From a bacterium (GTDB taxonomy: Bacteria; T1Sed10-126): a stretch of 18,763 nt of DNA. The position numbers were made by a program, and so were the translations under genes. How positions within the stretch are numbered: position 1 is the stretch's first letter; each line of letters opens with the position of its first letter. The stretch is taken from NCBI GenBank assembly GCA_003557545.1, contig PWOD01000189.1, forward strand, positions 1-18,763. The letters are read 5' to 3'. The notes below the pieces were generated by a model, which was not told where the DNA came from, made no database searches, and saw nothing but the letters and a program-made list of their open reading frames with translations. Positions 12,778 through 18,763 of this stretch are shown here, in pieces.

Positions 12778-13612
12778 ATCCTGTCAGCGTCCAACGGCGT
12801 TGAAACGGATCGTAATCGGCAGCAGCCAGTTTATCAAGCACCTTCCAGCCACCGGCGTTAAACAACTCAACCGCCAGGGAAAGAGGAAAAGTTAACCGGC
12901 TACTTAAATTCCAACCAACCCGCAACCAATCCCGCGTCCGCTCAATCTCAAAACTCATTAGTTGCCGAAAATTTTGATCAACAATACCATCCTTAATCTG
13001 CTTTTCATCAACCTTAAATTTATCCCTGTCCTCCTCCGGCAAATAGATCCTGCCCAGCTTTAAATCAAGAGGAATATCAGCCCAGAAATTAACCAGCTGT
13101 AGAGCGATCGAGGTGAGATCAGCGTAGTACTGGTTAAGCTCTGTCTGCTGGTCAAAACAGGCCAGGACAAGCCGACCCACCGGCGCCGCGCTGCGGCGGC
13201 TGTAATCAACCAGCTCCGCAAAACTCCGATAACGAAACTGACGCTGGTCCTGCCGGAAAGCCGATAAAAGATCACGAAAAGGGATAATCGACAGAGAACG
13301 ACGTTGAACAGTCTCACTTAAAGCCCAAAAAACCGGATGGGGGGGGGGAGAACCGGAAAAAACAGCATCCAGCATCTTTTCAAATTTTGCCAGGTCTGAA
13401 AGAATTACAGGGGGGGCAAGAGGTCGATCAGCCAGATCATCAACCCAACGACAGTAACAGTAAATATTAGCCAGATCCTGCCGTAAATCCCGATTTAAAA
13501 GGGGCAGTGATACTGTAAAATTTTCATAATGGGAACCAGCCAGGCGGCGGCAATAACGGGCCGCATCCTCAAGACTGTCAACGGTCAGTTTCAGCGAACG
13601 ATTTTCAAGCAC
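12704..13612 (-). CDS. hpnC: Hydroxysqualene synthase HpnC (squalene synthase family), contains C10 tract
   Basis: HpnC converts presqualene diphosphate to hydroxysqualene. Diagnostic features are the HYENFTVSLPLL segment, first Asp motif DDLAD (58-62 from GTG 13612, WVDDLADRP) and second motif around 179-183 in LVNFWADIPLDLKLGRIYLP; the F/W-x-D-(I/V) form is typical of HpnC, against the NILRD form of HpnD. The start is uncertain. GTG 13612 overlaps the preceding gene by 8 bp with a weak site. TTG 13657 has a strong GGGAGG but overlaps by 53 bp and adds an unconserved stretch. The coding strand has ten consecutive C at 13348-13339 (residues PPPH, about 89-92) and seven C at 13416-13410; a length change in either would shift the frame. 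hpnD overlaps the 3' end. Confidence 0.9.
   Translation of the reverse strand: MLENRSLKLTVDSLEDAARYCRRLAGSHYENFTVSLPLLNRDLRQDLANIYCYCRWVDDLADRPLAPPVILSDLAKFEKMLDAVFSGSPPPHPVFWALSETVQRRSLSIIPFRDLLSAFRQDQRQFRYRSFAELVDYSRRSAAPVGRLVLACFDQQTELNQYYADLTSIALQLVNFWADIPLDLKLGRIYLPEEDRDKFKVDEKQIKDGIVDQNFRQLMSFEIERTRDWLRVGWNLSSRLTFPLSLAVELFNAGGWKVLDKLAAADYDPFQRRWTLTGYDKLWLGFKGVCRCLAGISSPPTS
13339..13348 (-). repeat. Homopolymer C10 tract inside hpnC
   Basis: Ten G on the plus strand, hence ten C on the hpnC coding strand, reading TCT-CCC-CCC-CCC-CAT. The present length keeps hpnC in frame. Tracts of this length are known slippage hot spots in other bacteria. Confidence 0.9.
13410..13416 (-). repeat. Homopolymer C7 tract inside hpnC
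   Basis: Seven G on the plus strand, encoding Ala-Pro-Pro in hpnC, about 60 bp upstream (in coding sense) of the C10 tract. It is shorter and less prone to slippage, but it makes the local region doubly C-rich. Confidence 0.85.
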
Positions 13613-13856
13613 TGCAGCCGTTCCAGAGCTGCTCAAACTCTTCGGCCGTAACTTCAACAACTTCCTCCCTCACCAGTTCCATGGTCCAGTCCACATCCAG
13701 ACAATCATATTTCTCCGTGCCGAGCAGATGGGTGACAAACCGTTTCACCAGCAAAGCCCCCTCCGTATCCCGGCCACACTCATAAATCGTCACAGCTTCA
13801 CCATGGTCGGGAATCTCCCGGTTAAACTTATAGTAACTTAAGCACGCATCTTCCAC
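13605..13856 (-). CDS. Hypothetical protein, 83 residues, between gyrA and hpnC
   Basis: I do not recognise this protein. It is small, soluble-looking and acidic, with three cysteines and tryptophans near the C-terminus (VDWTMEL and FEQLWNG). It has no signal peptide or membrane segment, and its centre (ECGRDTEGALLVKRFVTHLL) looks alpha/beta. Start GTG 13856 is preceded by a GGGGAG purine run about 9 nt upstream, which supports real translation. It follows the gyrA stop by 48 bp and overlaps the beginning of hpnC, so it is likely cotranscribed and translationally coupled to the squalene genes. The overlap suggests a link to hpnC but no function follows from that. Confidence 0.75.
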   Translation of the reverse strand: MEDACLSYYKFNREIPDHGEAVTIYECGRDTEGALLVKRFVTHLLGTEKYDCLDVDWTMELVREEVVEVTAEEFEQLWNGCSA

Positions 13857-13904
13857 TGCTTATCTCTCCCCAAAATAAAAAATCTATCTGTATAATTTAA
13901 CAAC

Positions 13905-16364
13905 CTAGCTATCATTATCACTGTTACGAACCGAAACAGTTACATCGGTTATCTTCTGGCTCTCCATTACCCTCATCATCTTCACTCCCTGGGTAGTGCG
14001 CCCGATCTTACTGACGTCGGCAGCAGCAATTCTCAATATAATTCCCCGGTCAGAAATACAGACCAGTTCTTCCTCAGGGGCAACTGAATCGATAGTAACC
14101 ACATCGCCTGTCTTCTGTCTATTCTTCAGATTGATCAGACCTTTACCGGCCCGGGTCTGCTGACGGTATTCTACAAACTCAGTCCGTTTGCCAAAACCAT
14201 CAGCACAGACAGTAAGTAAATCCTTACCCTCTTCCACCCGGGTAACTCCCACAACTCGATCGCCAGACTGCAGGTCAATACCCCGCACTCCCTGGGTTCC
14301 CCGGCCGGTTGAACGAACATCCTTCTCACTGAAACGAATCGCATAACCTCCCGCGGTCGCAAGAATAAGATCATCCTCTCCCGTCGACCGGCAGACCGAC
14401 ACAAGCTCGTCAGCTTCCGGCAGATCTATTCCAATAATTCCCCCACGACGGGGACGGCTGTAGGCTTCTAGATCGGTCTTTTTCACCCGACCGGAGCGGG
14501 TTGCCATCACCAGATATCCTTCGGTTAACTCCCGCAACGGTATCATGGCCCGCACCTCTTCACCGGGCTGAATATCAATCAGGTTAATAATCGGAGTTCC
14601 ACGGGTCCGGCGCCCCCCCTCCGGTACATCATAACCTTTTAACCAGTAACAGATACCACGGGAACTAAAAACCAGTAAATAATCATGGGTATAGGCGGAG
14701 AAAATTCCGGCTATATAATCACCCTCCTTGGGGTCAGCACCATAAACCCCACGCCCTCCCCGGTGCTGTAGTCTAAAACTGGCCGGATCGGTTCGTTTAA
14801 TATAACCCTCACCAGATAGGGTAAAAACCGCAGGTTTATCCTCGATCAGATCCTCTTTACTTACATCCAGCGGCTCATCGCTAAAAGTTGATCGACGAGC
14901 ATCACCATAACTGTCGACAATCTCGTCCAGCTCTTCTCCGATTATCCGGTTGACCAGCTCCCGACTGGCCAGTATTTTTTCATATCCCTCGATATCTTCT
15001 AACAGTCCCCGGTGCTCTTTCTCAACCTTATCAGCCTCCAGCGAAGTTAATCTCTGGAGCTGCATACGAAGAATAGCCTCGGCCTGCTTCTCGGTGATTT
15101 CAAAATTCTCTATAAGTTTTTGGCCCGCCACATCGGGACTCCCCGAACTTTTAATTATTTTAACAACCTCATCGATATTGGCGATCGCAATAATATAGCC
15201 CTCAAGAATATGGGCCCGACGGCGAGCCTTACGAAGACGGTATTCTGTCCGACGCCGGATTACATCCCGTCGATGGCCCAGAAAATGACTGATAAACTGT
15301 TTGAGGTTTAAAATCTCCGGTTCATTATCAACCAGGGCCAGCATTTGAGCGCCAAATGTATGCTCCAACCGGGTATATTTAAAAAGCTGATTTTTGACGA
15401 TCTCTGGATTTGCCGCCCGGGCCAGTTCAATAACCACCCGGATTCCTTCCTGATTCGATTCATCCCGAATATCTCTGATACCTTCAATCTTTTCATCTTT
15501 AACACGATCGGCAATCCGTTCGATCATTTTGGCCTTGTTAACACCATAGGGAACCTCCCGGATAATCAGTCGGCCGGCCGCACTGCCACGTCCCTCCTCC
15601 ACCTCTATCTTACCCCTGATAACAACTTTACCCCGTCCCTCTTTGTACATCTCCTCTATTCCACGAGAAGAACAGATTATCCCGCCAGTGGGAAAATCCG
15701 GGCCAGGTAAGAACTCCATCAATTGATCAATGGTACAGTCCGGAAACTCCAGCTGATGTTTCACCGCGGCCACAACTTCACAAAGATTATGAGGGGGAAT
15801 ATTGGTTGCCATCCCCACAGCAATTCCCGAGGTACCGTTTACCAAAAGATTTGGAAATCGGGCCGGAAGCACCACCGGTTCCTGCATTGAATCGTCAAAA
15901 TTTGGTCGGAAATCAACCGTTTCTTCATCAATATCAGCCAGCAATTCTCCGGCTATTTTAGACAGCCGAGCTTCGGTATAACGCATCGCAGCAGCACTAT
16001 CACCATCGATACTACCAAAGTTACCCTGACCATCAACCAGAGGATAACGTAACGAAAAATCCTGGGCCATTCTGACCTGGGTGTCATAAACAGCACTGTC
16101 ACCATGGGGATGGAACTTACCCAACACCTCACCAACAATCCGAGCACTTTTTTTGTAAGGCCGATTATAATACAGGCTAAGTTCCTGCATTCCGTATAAA
16201 ATACGACGATGAACCGGTTTAAGACCATCTTTCACATCCGGCAGAGCACGCCCCACAATTACACTCATAGCATAATCGATGTAGGAATTTTTTATCTCTT
16301 CTTCAACAAAAGCAATCTCTACCCGTTCTTCTGATTGTTCATTCTGGATCAAATCATCGGACAT
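13905..16364 (-). CDS. gyrA: DNA gyrase subunit A
   Basis: GyrA is the DNA breakage-reunion subunit of gyrase, which introduces negative supercoils with GyrB. From ATG 16364 the 819-residue length is typical. The N-terminal winged-helix domain carries the catalytic tyrosine Y129 ([15 protein letters not shown]). The quinolone-resistance region [11 protein letters not shown] has Ser90 and Asp94 at the positions equal to E. coli Ser83 and Asp87, the wild-type sensitive state. The C-terminal beta-pinwheel has repeated blades and a GyrA box, QHRGGRG at 533-539, which separates it from ParC. The ribosome binding site AAAGGTG precedes the start. The gap to gyrB is 46 bp, so the two are an operon. 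Confidence 0.99.
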   Translation of the reverse strand: MSDDLIQNEQSEERVEIAFVEEEIKNSYIDYAMSVIVGRALPDVKDGLKPVHRRILYGMQELSLYYNRPYKKSARIVGEVLGKFHPHGDSAVYDTQVRMAQDFSLRYPLVDGQGNFGSIDGDSAAAMRYTEARLSKIAGELLADIDEETVDFRPNFDDSMQEPVVLPARFPNLLVNGTSGIAVGMATNIPPHNLCEVVAAVKHQLEFPDCTIDQLMEFLPGPDFPTGGIICSSRGIEEMYKEGRGKVVIRGKIEVEEGRGSAAGRLIIREVPYGVNKAKMIERIADRVKDEKIEGIRDIRDESNQEGIRVVIELARAANPEIVKNQLFKYTRLEHTFGAQMLALVDNEPEILNLKQFISHFLGHRRDVIRRRTEYRLRKARRRAHILEGYIIAIANIDEVVKIIKSSGSPDVAGQKLIENFEITEKQAEAILRMQLQRLTSLEADKVEKEHRGLLEDIEGYEKILASRELVNRIIGEELDEIVDSYGDARRSTFSDEPLDVSKEDLIEDKPAVFTLSGEGYIKRTDPASFRLQHRGGRGVYGADPKEGDYIAGIFSAYTHDYLLVFSSRGICYWLKGYDVPEGGRRTRGTPIINLIDIQPGEEVRAMIPLRELTEGYLVMATRSGRVKKTDLEAYSRPRRGGIIGIDLPEADELVSVCRSTGEDDLILATAGGYAIRFSEKDVRSTGRGTQGVRGIDLQSGDRVVGVTRVEEGKDLLTVCADGFGKRTEFVEYRQQTRAGKGLINLKNRQKTGDVVTIDSVAPEEELVCISDRGIILRIAAADVSKIGRTTQGVKMMRVMESQKITDVTVSVRNSDNDS

Positions 16365-16410
16365 TTTTTACAACACCTTTTAAAATTAAAATCGTCAGAA
16401 CCACGACTGG

Positions 16411-18309
<1,899 letters not shown>

Positions 18310-18416
18310 TTAAACCAGTCCAAAATTAAATATTTAACCAGTCACAAAAAACTCAGTTATTGTTGCAGATTAACCCTCACTTTGAACTTCAGATCAGAGG
18401 AGAATTAACGGTCTGA

Positions 18417-18445
18417 ATTATAACAAAACTGCTGGCTTCTGTCCA
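18417..18445 (-). promoter_or_regulatory. Predicted sigma-A promoter for gyrBA
   Basis: On the minus strand: -35 TGGACA (18445-18440), a 17-nt spacer, and -10 TATAAT (18422-18417) with TTTTGT before it. This is five of six plus six of six matches to the vegetative consensus. Transcription should begin near 18410, giving a leader of about 100 nt. An inverted repeat, GCTGG-7 nt-CCAGC (18447-18431), overlaps the -35 and spacer and could be a regulator site or chance. Confidence 0.75.
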
Positions 18446-18483
18446 GCACGCTCAAGCACATGCTCGCTTATATGGGAAGGCAG

Positions 18484-18504
18484 AAAAACCGACTATATCA
18501 GTCG
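18484..18504 (-). terminator. Possible weak terminator after dciA
   Basis: Minus strand CGACT (18504-18500), a 5-nt loop, and AGTCG (18494-18490), followed by GTTTTT. The stem is only 5 bp, so it is a weak intrinsic terminator at best, 20 bp past the dciA stop. Confidence 0.4.
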
Positions 18505-18523
18505 ATATCAGGAGCAACCATTT

Positions 18524-18763
18524 CTAATTAATAACCCGTATCTTTTCAACAAACTCATATCCCAGGTAATGATTTATCGCTTTGATGATTTGTGGTTTCA
18601 AAAGCTCCCCCTCCTGACTCCAGCCGGGGTCAGAAGCCTTAATCACCAACCGTTTTTTTTGATAATTGACACTGACAATCTTCAAATGTTGGGCAGCTGA
18701 ACCCGGTATAACCTGCTGCCAGTTAGCTTTAATCCTATTGTAATCCAGCCGGTCCTGTAATCC
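18524..18763 (-). CDS. dciA: DciA (DUF721) replication protein, C-terminal part
   Basis: DciA-type DUF721 proteins are thought to help load the replicative helicase in bacteria lacking DnaC/DnaI-type loaders, and the gene commonly sits between recF and gyrB. The 79 residues visible (reading frame open to the window edge; stop complement of 18524-18526) match the family pattern: RIKANWQQVIPGSAAQHLKI, then a strand KRLVIKASDPGWSQEGELL, then LKPQIIKAINHYLGYEFV and EKIRVIN. The usual W-x-x-V-x-G...L..H and W.QEL cores are recognisable, though the latter reads WSQEGELL. The N-terminal part lies beyond the window. Position directly before gyrB supports the call. Confidence 0.82.
   Translation of the reverse strand, partial: GLQDRLDYNRIKANWQQVIPGSAAQHLKIVSVNYQKKRLVIKASDPGWSQEGELLKPQIIKAINHYLGYEFVEKIRVIN

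Larger units (their letters stand above)
18310..18523 (-). other. Intergenic leader between dciA and gyrB
   Basis: These 214 bp hold, in transcription order, a small terminator-like hairpin after dciA, a sigma-A-type promoter and an AT-rich leader of about 100 nt before gyrB. I found no DnaA-box consensus, no tRNA and no convincing ORF in it. Confidence 0.7.

Noticed and set aside
15345-15710. Plus-strand ORF of 121 codons within gyrA
   Set aside because: Antisense to highly conserved gyrA codons; composition is explained by gyrA codon structure.
18310-18523. Possible oriC between dciA and gyrB
   Set aside because: No DnaA-box consensus (TTATNCACA or complement) was found; the AT-rich part is explained by the gyrB leader and promoter.

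Overview
The window looks like chromosomal housekeeping DNA from a diderm, Firmicute-like bacterium of moderate GC. The gene content (RnpA, YidD, KhpB/Jag, MnmE, a GerM-domain protein, RecR, ComEA, DciA, GyrB/GyrA) resembles the origin-proximal gene sets of Bacillota. YidC, however, is the long Gram-negative type with a large periplasmic domain behind an acidic linker. Together with a signal-peptide protein that could have a LolA-like fold, this suggests an organism with an outer membrane, for example a Halanaerobiales-like lineage. The lineage is an inference and cannot be proved from this window.

Left half, plus strand (1-7371): the C-terminal end of a probable YbaB/EbfC protein, rnpA, yidD, a tRNA-Ser(CGA), an unrecognised exported protein, an ABC-2 ATPase/permease pair, yidC, khpB (jag) and mnmE. 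This is the classic rnpA-yidD-yidC-jag-mnmE block with an exported protein, a transporter and a tRNA inserted. A GerM-domain gene follows on the minus strand (7387-7875). Then come recR and an overlapping comEA on the plus strand (8046-9289). comEA has no ATG, GTG or TTG start and appears to begin at CTG.

Right half, minus strand, read right to left: the 3' part of dciA (DUF721), a leader with a clear sigma-A-type promoter, gyrB, gyrA, an 83-residue hypothetical gene, hpnC, hpnD and hpnE (farnesyl diphosphate to squalene), then uraA (uracil permease). hpnC contains a run of ten C on its coding strand, a candidate slippage site.

The two gene groups that usually diverge from oriC (rnpA side and gyrBA side) converge here, and the usual dnaX-ybaB-recR order appears to be split by the rnpA-mnmE block. 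This points to rearrangement near the origin. No insertion sequence, phage gene, CRISPR array or oriC was seen.

No clearly new multi-gene system is visible. The least ordinary signals are the repeated CTG/ATT start codons (rnpA, comEA, gerM), the C10 tract in hpnC, hpnCDE placed behind gyrBA without a visible cyclase, and two short ORFs coupled to the ABC transporter genes.
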